NCBI GenBank assembly: GCA_007132995.1 | Contig: SLNP01000064.1 | Location: 1 to 45,929 of the forward strand | Source: Bacteroidales bacterium | GTDB taxonomy: Bacteria; Bacteroidota; Bacteroidia; Bacteroidales; VadinHA17 | DNA: 45,929 nt | Reading direction: 5' to 3' | Shown: one piece after another, positions 15,603 to 24,550 of the stretch | How positions within the stretch are numbered: position 1 is the stretch's first letter | Layout: the number at the start of each line of letters is the position of its first letter | Made by a program: the position numbers and the translations under genes | Notes under the pieces: model-generated | Databases searched by the model: none | The model's input: the letters and a program-made list of their open reading frames with translations, nothing else | What the model was told of the DNA's origin: nothing

Positions 15603-18600
15603 ATGAAGCTATCACTACTACCTCTCTGTCTACTTGTCTGCACCCTCTCCCTGAACGCGGGAGAGCATGGTACAAGGGTACTACAGCAGCCTGCTGTGAG
15701 TGAAACCGATATTGTATTTGTATATGCCAACGACCTCTGGCGTGTCTCGCGCAGTGGCGGTGACGCTGTTAGATTAACCAGTTCGACCGGGCGCGAGAGC
15801 AATCCGCACTTCTCTCCCGACGGCAGTATGATCGCCTTCAGCGGCCAGTATGAGGGCTCTACAGATGTTTTTGTAGTTCCCGTGGAGGGGGGCCAGCCAA
15901 AGCGACTGACCTGGCACCCCGGAGCCGACAATGTTATGGGCTGGACGCCCGATGGCAATAGTGTGATTTTTATTTCATCGCGCATGGGATTCCCGACACA
16001 GGAGTCGCGCTTCTTTACCGTTCCCGTAGATGGCGGGATGCCCGAGCCGCTTGTTGTACCCCGTGCTGCCGGTGGTTCTATATCTCCTGACGGAAACTAT
16101 ATGGCATACCAGGAGGTCTCATTCTGGGATCCGGAGTGGCGTAACTACCGCGGTGGGCAGGCCAAACCTGTCTGGATACTCAATCTGAATGACTATTCTC
16201 TGATGAAAACACCCCAGACGGATGATGAGAGACATACCAACCCTGTATGGATGAATGGCAAGGTGTGGTTCCTTTCCGAGCGCGATTTCGCCAACAATAT
16301 ATGGGTTTATGATCCCTTTGCCGATAACCTGGAACAGATAACCTTTCATAGTGATTTCGATGTCAAGAGCATTAATGCCGGAGGGGGTGCAATAGTATAT
16401 GAGCAGGGGGGATACCTCCATCTTCTCAACCCGGACACCCATGAGGCCGAACAGCTGGTTATTAATGTGAGAGGCGACTTCCACTGGTCGCGTGAGCGGT
16501 GGGAGAGTGTTTCGCCAACCGCTCTTACAAACGGACGACTGTCACCCACTGGTAAAAGGGCTGTTTTCGAGCACAGGGGGGAGATATTTACAGTTCCGAA
16601 AGAGAGAGGCAACTGGCGTAATATAACCGATAACCCCGGTGCGGCAGACAGATCGCCTGTTTGGTCGCCTGACGGGGCATCTATTGCCTGGTTTTCTGAT
16701 GCAAGCGGTGAGTATCAGCTCTATATTGGTGATCAGGAGGGGCTAACCGAACCACGCGTTATTTCGCTTCCCGATCCCTCATTCTTTTTCCGTCCTGAAT
16801 GGTCGCCTGACGGCAACTATATAGCCTTTACAGATACGCACTACAACCTCTGGATAGTCGATGTCAACAGCGGTGAATCATTTATTGCCGATACCGACCG
16901 CTTCGCCCACCCCGACAGAACCATGAATCCGGTGTGGTCGCCCGATAGCAGATGGGTAGCCTATGCACGGCTTCTTGATAACCAGTTTAAAGCCATCAGG
17001 GTGTTCAATATTGAGGAGAGGGAGATGATACAGATAACCGACGGGATGGCAGATGCTATATCGCCGGTGTGGGACGCCTCCGGCAAGTATCTGTGGTTCC
17101 TGGCCGGAACCAACTTCGGCCTCAATACCGGATGGCTCGACATGAGCTCTTACGACAGGCCTGTTACCCGGTCGCTCTATTTTGCGATACTTGAGAAGGG
17201 TGTTCCGTCGCCGCTGCTGCCGGAAAGCGATGAAGAGGCCACTGATGATAACAGCCAGAATGACTCCGGCAACGATGTGGTGGTTAACATAGATCCGCAT
17301 GAGATAAACAGGCGCATAGTGGCTGTAAACACGCCTGCAAGAAATTATACCGCTCTCTATAACGCCCCGGCCAACTCGGTGCTTGTTACAGAATCGGCTG
17401 CAGGACAACAGGGCCTTAGGCTTAGCAGGTACAGCTTCTCTAATCGCCGGGCCACCGAGGTTATTTCGGGTGTTAATTATGTCTCTGTATCTGACAACAG
17501 ACGCGCTCTGCTCTATAGAAGCGGCTCTGTATGGGGCATTCTCAATACGACCGATGCCAATAAAAGGCAGGGCGATGGTCGTCTTGACGCCATATCGGGC
17601 ATGAGAACCAGAGTGGTTCCGAGAGAGGAGTGGCGCCAGATATTCCGTGAAGGATGGAGAAATCAGCGTGACTTTCTCTATGTTGATAATGTACATGGCG
17701 CTCCCTGGGAAGAGATATATGAATGGTACAGTCCCTGGGTAGAGTATATCGAGCACAGGAGCGACCTGAATTACCTGATATCTATTCTTGGCGGCGAGGT
17801 CTCAATAGGCCACTCATATACTTCGGGAGGCGATTTCCCTTCGGTGTCGAGAGTGCCGGTTGGCCTTCTTGGCGCCGATTATGAGGCAGATGGCGGCTTT
17901 TTCCGGATTAAGAGGATTTATAACGGCGAGGACTGGAATCCGGGCCTTACCGCTCCGCTGGCACAGCCGGGCATAAAGGTGTCGGAGGGTGACTATATAA
18001 TTGAGGTTAACGGCAATGCGGTTACAGCCGATGACAATCTTTTCCGCTTTTTTGTGGGAACCAGTGGCCGCCAGACACGATTGAGGGTTAACGACCGTCC
18101 CGGGTATGAGGGATCGTGGCTTGTTACAGTTGTGCCTGTCTCAAGCGAGGGTCAGCTGAGAACCTTTGCATGGATAGAGGGTAACCGGCGCAAGGTGGCG
18201 GAGATGTCTGACAACAGATTGGCCTATGTGTATGTGCCAAATACTTCACGGCAGGGCTACGACTATTTCAACAGATACTACTTTGCACAGCAGGACAGGC
18301 AGGGTGTAATTGTTGATGAACGGAATAATGGTGGGGGGTCGGCGGCCGACTATATGGTCGATATCATGTCGCGCGAGCTGCACGGATACTTTAACAGCAG
18401 GGCATACGACAGAAGACCCACAACCGTTCCAATGGCCGGTATATGGGGCCCAAAAGTTATGATAGTAAATGAGAGGGCCGGATCGGGTGGCGACCTGCTT
18501 CCCTATCTCTTCAGACGCATGGACCTGGGCACCATAGTGGGAACGCGTACCTGGGGTGGCCTGGTAGGTACATGGGATACACCACTCTTTGTTGATGGCG

Positions 18601-18848
18601 GCCGTATGGTGGCCCCAAGAGGAGGCTTCTATGATGTTGATGGCAACTGGGCAGTTGAAGGGGAAGGGGTGGCCCCGGACATAGAGGTGGAGATGACACC
18701 GGCCGATGTAATTATGGGCAGAGACCCTCAACTGGAGAAAGCGGTTGAGGTGGCACTTGAGCGCCTGAGACATGAGAGGGTGGTGCTGCAGCCTGAACCT
18801 CCTGCACCGGTAAGATATCGCAGGCCACCTGTTAGAAGAGATAACTGA
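15603..18848 (+). CDS. Tricorn-like S41 protease with beta-propellers and PDZ domain
   Basis: The 1081-residue exported protein has a signal peptide (about 1-20, ending in LNAGEHG), WD40/TolB-like propeller repeats over residues about 25-600 with recurrent 'WSPDG' units, a PDZ-like segment around 770-850, and a C-terminal S41 serine protease domain. Catalytic Ser961 lies in RAGSGGDLL and a likely His at 698 in VHGAPWEE. In Tricorn-type enzymes the propellers feed peptides to the active site; here it probably degrades oligopeptides in the periplasm. A Pro-rich basic tail ends the protein. An upstream in-frame TTG (15597) is less likely as start than ATG 15603. Confidence 0.92.
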   Translation: MKLSLLPLCLLVCTLSLNAGEHGTRVLQQPAVSETDIVFVYANDLWRVSRSGGDAVRLTSSTGRESNPHFSPDGSMIAFSGQYEGSTDVFVVPVEGGQPKRLTWHPGADNVMGWTPDGNSVIFISSRMGFPTQESRFFTVPVDGGMPEPLVVPRAAGGSISPDGNYMAYQEVSFWDPEWRNYRGGQAKPVWILNLNDYSLMKTPQTDDERHTNPVWMNGKVWFLSERDFANNIWVYDPFADNLEQITFHSDFDVKSINAGGGAIVYEQGGYLHLLNPDTHEAEQLVINVRGDFHWSRERWESVSPTALTNGRLSPTGKRAVFEHRGEIFTVPKERGNWRNITDNPGAADRSPVWSPDGASIAWFSDASGEYQLYIGDQEGLTEPRVISLPDPSFFFRPEWSPDGNYIAFTDTHYNLWIVDVNSGESFIADTDRFAHPDRTMNPVWSPDSRWVAYARLLDNQFKAIRVFNIEEREMIQITDGMADAISPVWDASGKYLWFLAGTNFGLNTGWLDMSSYDRPVTRSLYFAILEKGVPSPLLPESDEEATDDNSQNDSGNDVVVNIDPHEINRRIVAVNTPARNYTALYNAPANSVLVTESAAGQQGLRLSRYSFSNRRATEVISGVNYVSVSDNRRALLYRSGSVWGILNTTDANKRQGDGRLDAISGMRTRVVPREEWRQIFREGWRNQRDFLYVDNVHGAPWEEIYEWYSPWVEYIEHRSDLNYLISILGGEVSIGHSYTSGGDFPSVSRVPVGLLGADYEADGGFFRIKRIYNGEDWNPGLTAPLAQPGIKVSEGDYIIEVNGNAVTADDNLFRFFVGTSGRQTRLRVNDRPGYEGSWLVTVVPVSSEGQLRTFAWIEGNRRKVAEMSDNRLAYVYVPNTSRQGYDYFNRYYFAQQDRQGVIVDERNNGGGSAADYMVDIMSRELHGYFNSRAYDRRPTTVPMAGIWGPKVMIVNERAGSGGDLLPYLFRRMDLGTIVGTRTWGGLVGTWDTPLFVDGGRMVAPRGGFYDVDGNWAVEGEGVAPDIEVEMTPADVIMGRDPQLEKAVEVALERLRHERVVLQPEPPAPVRYRRPPVRRDN

Positions 18849-18876
18849 ACCGGCAGCAACAACTACCGGTCTTTTA
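18849..18876 (+). terminator. Weak hairpin after the Tricorn-like gene
   Basis: ACCGG (18849-18853) pairs with CCGGT (18866-18870) and is followed by cttttat. The stem is only 5 bp, so termination may be partial; the rhomboid gene starts 40 bp further on. Confidence 0.35.
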
Positions 18877-18915
18877 TCTGTGACAGGCATAAAGGGAGCG
18901 ATATAAGATGAGACC

Positions 18916-19620
18916 ATGACTGAAAATGAGAGGGTAAAATTCACAAAAAGGGTGCTGCTGGGCGCCCTGCCTCCCTTTATGATTGTCTCTCTTATGTGGT
19001 TGCTCTTCTTTATCTCTGTGATAATAGAGAGAGAGATCAGCTTTCTGGGAATATATCCGCTCTCTGCAAAGGGGCTGCCAGGAATTGTGCTGGCTCCATT
19101 TGTGCATGGCAGCATAAACCATCTCTGGAATAACAGCCTTCCACTGCTGGTTCTCGGTACGGCCCTCTTTGTAATCTACTCGGAGGTGGCGGTGAGAATA
19201 TATATTATTAACCATCTTCTGACCGGAACCCTTGTCTGGCTGGCAGGACGGGAGGCGTGGCATATAGGGGCCAGCGGTGTAGTCTACGGGCTGCTCTTCT
19301 TCCTCTTTTTCAGCGGACTTATAAGAAGAGATATAAGCCTTATGGCTCTCTCTCTTCTGGTAGCATTTCTTTACGGGTCTATGATCTGGGGTATATTCCC
19401 TGTAATGCCTCCTGAAATTTCGTGGGAGTCACATATGCTGGGAGCCTTTTCAGGAGCGGCTCTGGCGGTTATATTCAGGCATAAAGGGCCTCAGAAACCG
19501 AGCTATGACTGGCTTGATGAAGATGAAGCTGAGGATGATGATGAGATAACAGACCCCGGTGATAATGGTGTTGGCAACAGCGACAGCAGGAGGGGAGATG
19601 ACCCGGGGTCTGGTGCATAG
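18916..19620 (+). CDS. Rhomboid-family intramembrane serine protease
   Basis: The 234-residue protein has about six hydrophobic helices and the rhomboid catalytic dyad: Ser120 in HIGASGVVYG and His173 in ESHMLGAFSG. The conserved HGSINHLWNNS segment (residues about 58-68) forms the oxyanion-side His/Asn cluster. It would cleave membrane proteins within the bilayer. After the last helix comes a strongly acidic tail of roughly 40 residues rich in Asp, Glu and Gly, which is unusual for the family and probably cytoplasmic. It may share a transcript with the upstream Tricorn-like protease. Confidence 0.9.
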   Translation: MTENERVKFTKRVLLGALPPFMIVSLMWLLFFISVIIEREISFLGIYPLSAKGLPGIVLAPFVHGSINHLWNNSLPLLVLGTALFVIYSEVAVRIYIINHLLTGTLVWLAGREAWHIGASGVVYGLLFFLFFSGLIRRDISLMALSLLVAFLYGSMIWGIFPVMPPEISWESHMLGAFSGAALAVIFRHKGPQKPSYDWLDEDEAEDDDEITDPGDNGVGNSDSRRGDDPGSGA

Positions 19621-19712
19621 TGAGTCGTGAGACTTGCTATGGCGAACATATGCCAGCTCTTCTGCTGTGGCAGGCAGAAGCCTTAGGGTCCATAGCCTGT
19701 GGCAGGCCTTCC

Positions 19713-21002
19713 TCAGAAGCTGTAGGTGATGGTTGTAATGAGCCTTAAATTGGAGACAGCCTCTCTGTTGAGCGGCCTGCCGTAGCTGTCATATGTGCCA
19801 TCGCCATACCAGGCTGTTGTATGTTCTGCCTCTGCACCCACTGTAGCTCTACCTGATGAGAAGATAACTCTGGGAGAGACTCTCATAAGTCGCGCAATAT
19901 CCATGGCGCGACCAAATAGAGAGGGCTGCTCTCCGTAAAGCTCTTTCGATGACCCTCTGTTGCAGAGGTAACCTGCAAAGAGCCCTGCCCTGACCCGTTC
20001 GCCGTTTGTTTGAAAGTCAGCCCAGTAGCTTACATTCCTAAGGGGCAGATATTCATACTGGCTGGTGGTGACATTGATGCCGCTGATGCCATATCCGCCC
20101 TGATTGACTATGTCGTTTAGGTTTTCAGCGTAACGGGCATAAAACTTAACCGACATGGAGGGGGTGGTGAGGCCGGCAAAGGCAATGGCAGAGAGACCCT
20201 CTACCACGGCACTGCTTTCTAATGTCTGTGTGGTGCCCGGTATGGTGAGCCCCGGTACAATGCGCTTCCATGCCACTCCACCACCTGTGATAAAGGAAGA
20301 CCCGTCGGCAGGTGAACTTTTATAGTGAACCTGCAGATGCATGTCGGGCAGTGATGAGTTTCGCAGGTAGTCTGAGCTGGTTACTGATGTCAAACCATCG
20401 GGGCTGGCAACACTGGGGAAGTCTCTCTGACTTAATGCGGCCGCTATAAGTGAAAAGTTGCCTGCCACAGCCGTTAACCTTACCTGTGGATTCCGGGAAA
20501 AACTGTTAAAGGGAGTGCCTGAGCTTATTGTAACTGTCTGTGGGTGGTTCTCAACAATAAAGAGGGGGTTCCAGTATTGACCCGCCAACAGTTCTGTGCC
20601 ACCGTTCCATACCATTCTTAAATATCCGTGACGCATCCTCACCAGACCTGTGAAGTCGTCGGCGGTTCCGAAGAAGTCGAACTCTAAGACACCTGAGGTC
20701 TCAGCCCCGAAGGCCTCCGGCCCGGTAATATCAGCCCTGAGTCTCGATAGCACTGAGAGGATATTGAGGTTTGAGCGGTCGTTGACATCAATGCCATTGA
20801 TGTCATACAGAGGTTTTGCCGGCCATAGCAGGAACACCCCCTCTCTGGCAGAGACGGTTTGCCGTGAATCCCACATCAGGTCACTCCTCACAAAGCCGCT
20901 AAAGAACAAACCGTAATTGTCTGATAAACTATCTGCCTGCAGGGTTGCTGAACCTGCAGCCGTCAGAACTGTCAACAGGATAGAGACCACTATTTTTCTC
21001 AT
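19713..21002 (-). CDS. Outer-membrane porin-like beta-barrel protein
   Basis: The 429-residue protein has a signal peptide (MRKIVVSILLTVLTAAGSAT...; start ATG 21002) and then amphipathic alternating strands without transmembrane helices, ending in an aromatic residue (ITTITYSF), as expected for an outer-membrane barrel. The early segment YGLFFSGFVRSDLMWDSRQ and the phrase LAGQYWNPLF resemble DcaP-like trimeric porins of about this length. Substrate is unknown. It is convergent with the rhomboid gene and divergent from the SDR gene. A longer frame start upstream at 21041 adds no signal-like sequence. Confidence 0.75.
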   Translation of the reverse strand: MRKIVVSILLTVLTAAGSATLQADSLSDNYGLFFSGFVRSDLMWDSRQTVSAREGVFLLWPAKPLYDINGIDVNDRSNLNILSVLSRLRADITGPEAFGAETSGVLEFDFFGTADDFTGLVRMRHGYLRMVWNGGTELLAGQYWNPLFIVENHPQTVTISSGTPFNSFSRNPQVRLTAVAGNFSLIAAALSQRDFPSVASPDGLTSVTSSDYLRNSSLPDMHLQVHYKSSPADGSSFITGGGVAWKRIVPGLTIPGTTQTLESSAVVEGLSAIAFAGLTTPSMSVKFYARYAENLNDIVNQGGYGISGINVTTSQYEYLPLRNVSYWADFQTNGERVRAGLFAGYLCNRGSSKELYGEQPSLFGRAMDIARLMRVSPRVIFSSGRATVGAEAEHTTAWYGDGTYDSYGRPLNREAVSNLRLITTITYSF

Positions 21003-21348
21003 AACTTCAATTGTTTGGGCGAAAAGTGCAACACAGAACAAACATGCATATATACTGATACTTTTCGCTGTTGTTTCATTAAACAGTAACTCCCGTCTCT
21101 GGCAGTAATATGGCTCGCTTTTAAGTGGTAATAACCCTGAACCATTTTCAGCCTGCCTGCATGCGGGGTAACCCGATCTGCCCTGCCGGCAGAGCCGCTG
21201 CTGCTGAATGGCCGGGCAGATTTGGCGGCAAAAGTAGCAAAATTATTACTTCCCCTCTATTTGCAGAGGGCTCAGGTAGTGGGGTCTATTGTTATTTTCA
21301 ACAAATCACTAACTTTGCCTGCTGCGAAGCTAACCAAACCACACCTCT
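21003..21348. other. Divergent intergenic region between porin-like and SDR genes
   Basis: No gene is seen here. It holds the SDR promoter (21289-21317). No clear minus-strand promoter for the porin-like gene was found. The middle part (21150-21240) is GC-rich, with gccggcagagccgctgc-type sequence but no strong hairpin. Confidence 0.5.
21289..21317 (+). promoter_or_regulatory. Promoter of the SDR gene
   Basis: TTG at 21289-21291, 18 nt, then TAACTTTG at 21310-21317: a full match to the Bacteroidota housekeeping promoter. The ATG follows 31 bp downstream. Confidence 0.75.
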
Positions 21349-22170
21349 ATGAACTCCAATCCTGTTGCTGTTGTAACTGGTGCGAGCCGGGGCATAGGAA
21401 GGGCGGTGACTGTTGCCCTTGCTGCCGAAGGTTATGATATTGTAGCCGTTTCCAGAAGTGTTGACAGTGATGCCATGAATCTCCTTTCGCAGGAGGTGCA
21501 CCGTCTGGGCCGCCACTTTTTCCCGGTGGGCCTCGATGTATCTCAGCTGGAGCGTCATGAAGAGATCATATCACTGATAGCTGAACGCTACGGCAGAATC
21601 GATTTCCTTGTTCTTAACTGCGTTGTTGCTCCCCCAAACCAGTGCGATCTGCTGGAGATGAGCCCTGAGGGCTTTGACTCCATACTTTCGGTATCGCTTA
21701 AGGGTCCTCTCTTCTTTGCCAAAGGGGTAGCCCGTGAAATGATATGGCTGAGAAGCCAGAGACCAGATGTAACTCCCTCTATAGTATTTGTTACATCATC
21801 GGCGGCAGCAGTATCTATGAGCTGTGTGGCAGATTTCTGTATAGCCAAGGCGGGCCTCAGCATGGCCTCTATGGTGTTTGCAGATCGTCTTGCAGAAGAG
21901 GGGATTAATGTATATGAGGTGCGCCCAGGTCTTATATCAAATGATAGCGCCGTTAAGGTGAAGGAGGAGTATGACAATATGATATCCAACGGGGTGGTCC
22001 CGCAGGGAAGATGGGGTACCCCTGATGAGGTTGCCAAAGGGATCGCCTCTATAGCCGGAGGCGACTGGAACTTCTCAACAGGAATGGTCTTTGAAGTGAG
22101 CGGTGGTCTCTGCATACGATCTGTGTCGCGCCAGAACAACCACACCAAAATTACCGGCAGGGCCGACTAA
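21349..22170 (+). CDS. SDR-family protein (3-ketoacyl-ACP-reductase-like) lacking the catalytic Tyr
   Basis: The 273-residue protein has the classical short-chain dehydrogenase pattern: cofactor motif VTGASRGIGRAV (residues about 9-20), active-site Ser in VFVTSSAAAVS, and the late PGLI and GGL segments. The family motif YxxxK reads FCIAK here, so the catalytic Tyr is Phe163 while Lys167 is kept. The closest pattern I recognise is the subgroup labelled 3-ketoacyl-ACP reductase with 'YCISKAGLSMA', in which the Tyr is normally present. It may bind NAD(P) but be catalytically weak, or use other chemistry. It stands alone under its own promoter. Confidence 0.85.
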   Translation: MNSNPVAVVTGASRGIGRAVTVALAAEGYDIVAVSRSVDSDAMNLLSQEVHRLGRHFFPVGLDVSQLERHEEIISLIAERYGRIDFLVLNCVVAPPNQCDLLEMSPEGFDSILSVSLKGPLFFAKGVAREMIWLRSQRPDVTPSIVFVTSSAAAVSMSCVADFCIAKAGLSMASMVFADRLAEEGINVYEVRPGLISNDSAVKVKEEYDNMISNGVVPQGRWGTPDEVAKGIASIAGGDWNFSTGMVFEVSGGLCIRSVSRQNNHTKITGRAD

Positions 22171-22405
22171 CTTAACACAGGCCTGCCGTGCCCGGCAAAG
22201 CTTACCCTAAAGCCCGGAACTCTTCCGGGAAAACTGCTGCGCGACCGCGCCTGCGGGAAGAGAGACCGGAAATCTTCATATATAGTCTGGCACCAATATA
22301 CTTGCTGCAGCGATCTGCATATCTCTTTTTACCAAACCTCTTCTCTGACCCTGATCACAACCGGGTCCGGTAATAACGCTTCTCCGGCCCTGCTACCTTC
22401 TGCTG

Positions 22406-23932
22406 TTAACGAAGATCGAGCTCATCGGCGTTGGCCATGTCGATAAGTCCCACATAGAGCATACGGGCAATATCTTCCATTATATCTATTGTGATTGTTG
22501 ATATATCATCGCCGGGACGATGATATATGGTTCTGTGAACAGGATTGGTGGTTCCCACGCTCATTGTTCTGAACCCGGCCCTGTCAAAAATGACAGCATC
22601 GCTTCGCGGCCTGCCATATGAAGGGGTCTCCACTTCCGGAGCATTTGCCCTTAGGGGCCTGTGAACATAGTTGTCATTGGCATCTATAAAGAAATCGAGA
22701 AGACCTCCGGCCCTGTATGACCCTCTTACAGAAATGCCTGTGCCGTTTCCGGCCATGTCAAGATTGATGTATACAACCGTATTCTCTTTTGGGAAGAGGG
22801 GGGCGTTGGTATATAGCTCGCTGCCAACAAGACCAACCTCTTCTGCACCTATAAACATAAACATCACACTCCTTCTCAGGGGTATGCGCGAAGTGGCCAT
22901 CGCCTTTGCAGCACCCATAATGTCAACAACACCACTGGCATTGTCAATGGCTCCGTTAACCAGAAGCCCGCCTGCGTTTCCTACGGCGTCGAGATGGCCT
23001 CCTACAATAATTACCTCATGTTTAAGGTCGGGATCGGTTCCTTCAATAATACCAATAACATTGCAGGTTACTCCATCTTCAACACGCGAGGTGTTGGCCC
23101 TGATAGTCATCACCTTGCCGGTGTTGAATGAGGCGGGGCGGAAGCTGCTGTTTATTCCGGCAAGTAGTTCCCTGTTGCTCTTTCCGGTTCCATCAAATAT
23201 ATCGTTAAGGGGCTCGCTACCTATACCCTTAACTATAAGATCTTCGATGTATGCAATATTGGGGTTGGCGCTGGCACCGTCTATATAGAGAAAACCCGCG
23301 GCACCATGGGCATGAGCATTCTTTACCTTGTATTGATGGTAACAGTATGGTAACCATCGGGCATATTCGGGGTCGCGGGTGTTACGGAATGGCGCGTCAC
23401 GATTTACCAGCACTATTTTCCCTTCAACATCCACACCGGCATAATCGTCATAGTTGAGCTCGGGTGCGGTTATTCCGTAACCTACATATACTACCTCTGC
23501 GGTTAACTCTCCGCTGCCTGAATTCATTCCCGGATAGTACTGGTCGGGAGCCTGATAGCTGATAATATCAGTGGTGCCGTCGGGGAGCTTCCTGTGTAAC
23601 TTCAGTGCCCCCACATCATGAATTACCGTGTAGGGCTGATCAAACATCTGGAAATATGAACCGTTAACCGCCGGGCTGACCCCCCAGCTTTCGAGTTTAT
23701 CTGCCACCCATTCGGCTACCTCCATATATTCAGGAGTGCCTGCCAGGCGACCATTGTACCTTTCGTCTGTTATGGTCTCCATCCACTCCATCATCTCATG
23801 TCTGTCTATCGTTTCAAGGTACTTTTCAAGCCTCTCTTCGTGAGACATTCTGCATGATGTGGCTGTTGAAATAATAATGATCAGTGTAATCACCATTATT
23901 TTACTGACCTGCATTCTGTAATCTCTTTTCAT
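22406..23932 (-). CDS. M28-family zinc peptidase, lipoprotein
   Basis: The 508-residue protein is an exported aminopeptidase-type enzyme. The N terminus is a lipoprotein signal with Cys27 in STATSC. A PA-like insert spans roughly residues 130-280. The M28 catalytic domain shows the two-zinc ligands and catalytic acids: His313 in GGHLDAVG, Asp330 in GAIDNASG, the Glu pair 364-365 in GAEEVG, and Asp392 in NLDMAGN; the final His is in the YHRPGDD segment near the C terminus. It probably trims peptides in the periplasm or at the surface. It is convergent with the SDR gene. Confidence 0.92.
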   Translation of the reverse strand: MKRDYRMQVSKIMVITLIIIISTATSCRMSHEERLEKYLETIDRHEMMEWMETITDERYNGRLAGTPEYMEVAEWVADKLESWGVSPAVNGSYFQMFDQPYTVIHDVGALKLHRKLPDGTTDIISYQAPDQYYPGMNSGSGELTAEVVYVGYGITAPELNYDDYAGVDVEGKIVLVNRDAPFRNTRDPEYARWLPYCYHQYKVKNAHAHGAAGFLYIDGASANPNIAYIEDLIVKGIGSEPLNDIFDGTGKSNRELLAGINSSFRPASFNTGKVMTIRANTSRVEDGVTCNVIGIIEGTDPDLKHEVIIVGGHLDAVGNAGGLLVNGAIDNASGVVDIMGAAKAMATSRIPLRRSVMFMFIGAEEVGLVGSELYTNAPLFPKENTVVYINLDMAGNGTGISVRGSYRAGGLLDFFIDANDNYVHRPLRANAPEVETPSYGRPRSDAVIFDRAGFRTMSVGTTNPVHRTIYHRPGDDISTITIDIMEDIARMLYVGLIDMANADELDLR

Positions 23933-24392
23933 GATGCGATGAGGTTATAGTGAGTTTATGCCTTCAGGCAAGAACGATTTTAATATCTTCCCGGTAGGTT
24001 AGTTAACGATTCTGTCTATTGTACCAGTGGTATCTCGATAACAGCTATCAAAAATAGATAATAATGATACCATGGCATGGCGATTAACCTTTTTTAATTG
24101 CAGGCAGCCTTTTCCGGCGGCTCTTCCCCCCTTTCCGGCTACTGCTTCCCCTATCACTACTGATATCGGATCTGCCATCACCTTTTTTTACAATTGCTCA
24201 TGTGTGATTTATTGATTTAGGTAGCTGCTTACCTGTCTATGGCAGTTTCAGGTTGTGTCTGTTATCAGGAGGGGGGCTGATCTCTGGTGGGGGCTTTATG
24301 ATAAGCCAGGCTCTCTATCTTCCTGTAAGTAACCGGCTGCGGAGAGCAGCGCATGCAAGGATATAAGATATTGAACCGTTGGTGAGAGTTTG
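23933..24392. other. Intergenic region upstream of the M28 gene
   Basis: No convincing gene is seen in this 460-bp gap; the longest frame (23999-24181, minus) has no recognisable features. It is AT-rich near 24000-24080 and has a loose inverted repeat TGGTATC/GATACCA there. The promoter of the M28 gene should lie here but shows no clear TAnnTTTG match on the minus strand. Confidence 0.4.
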
Positions 24393-24466
24393 CTCCCCAG
24401 GCTGGACTCGAACCAGCGACCCTCTGATTAACAGTCAGATGCTCTAACCAACTGAGCTACTGAGGA
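24393..24466 (-). tRNA. tRNA-Asn (anticodon GTT)
   Basis: On the minus strand the 74-nt sequence folds into a full cloverleaf: acceptor stem TCCTCAG with CTGGGGA (one T:G pair) and discriminator G; D arm GCTC...GAGC; anticodon arm TCTGA-CTGTTAA-TCAGA with GTT at the loop centre; T arm GCTGG-TTCGAGT-CCAGC. The 3' CCA is not encoded. It is divergent from the kinase gene, whose promoter begins within 65 bp of its 5' end. Confidence 0.95.
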
Positions 24467-24526
24467 GTGTTCTGTCTCTCTCTTTTTAAGAGTGGCAAAA
24501 ATAAATTCTTTTACCGAATTAACCAA

Positions 24527-24534
24527 TATCTTTG
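24527..24534 (+). promoter_or_regulatory. -7 promoter element of the PfkB-family kinase gene
   Basis: TATCTTTG is a full match to TAnnTTTG, 16 bp upstream of the ATG at 24551. It supports that ATG over any start within the tRNA gene. The -33 region (ttctttt, about 24506) is weak. Confidence 0.6.
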
Positions 24535-24550
24535 CGAAAAAAAGAGCAGT

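Noticed and set aside
16878..17756. 292-residue minus-strand frame inside the Tricorn-like gene
   Set aside because: Antisense shadow of a long, well-supported coding region with no recognisable domain.
22213..22229. CCCGGA/TCCGGG hairpin after the SDR gene as intrinsic terminator
   Set aside because: The stem is 6 bp with no T-run on either strand; not strong enough to list as a feature.
24028..24075. Inverted repeat TGGTATC/GATACCA as terminator or operator
   Set aside because: The arms are only 7 bp with a spacer of about 35 nt and no T-run, which is expected by chance in AT-rich DNA.
24467..24550. Upstream extension of the PfkB-type kinase frame
   Set aside because: It starts at the tRNA edge and includes the -7 promoter element; the family N terminus begins at 24551.
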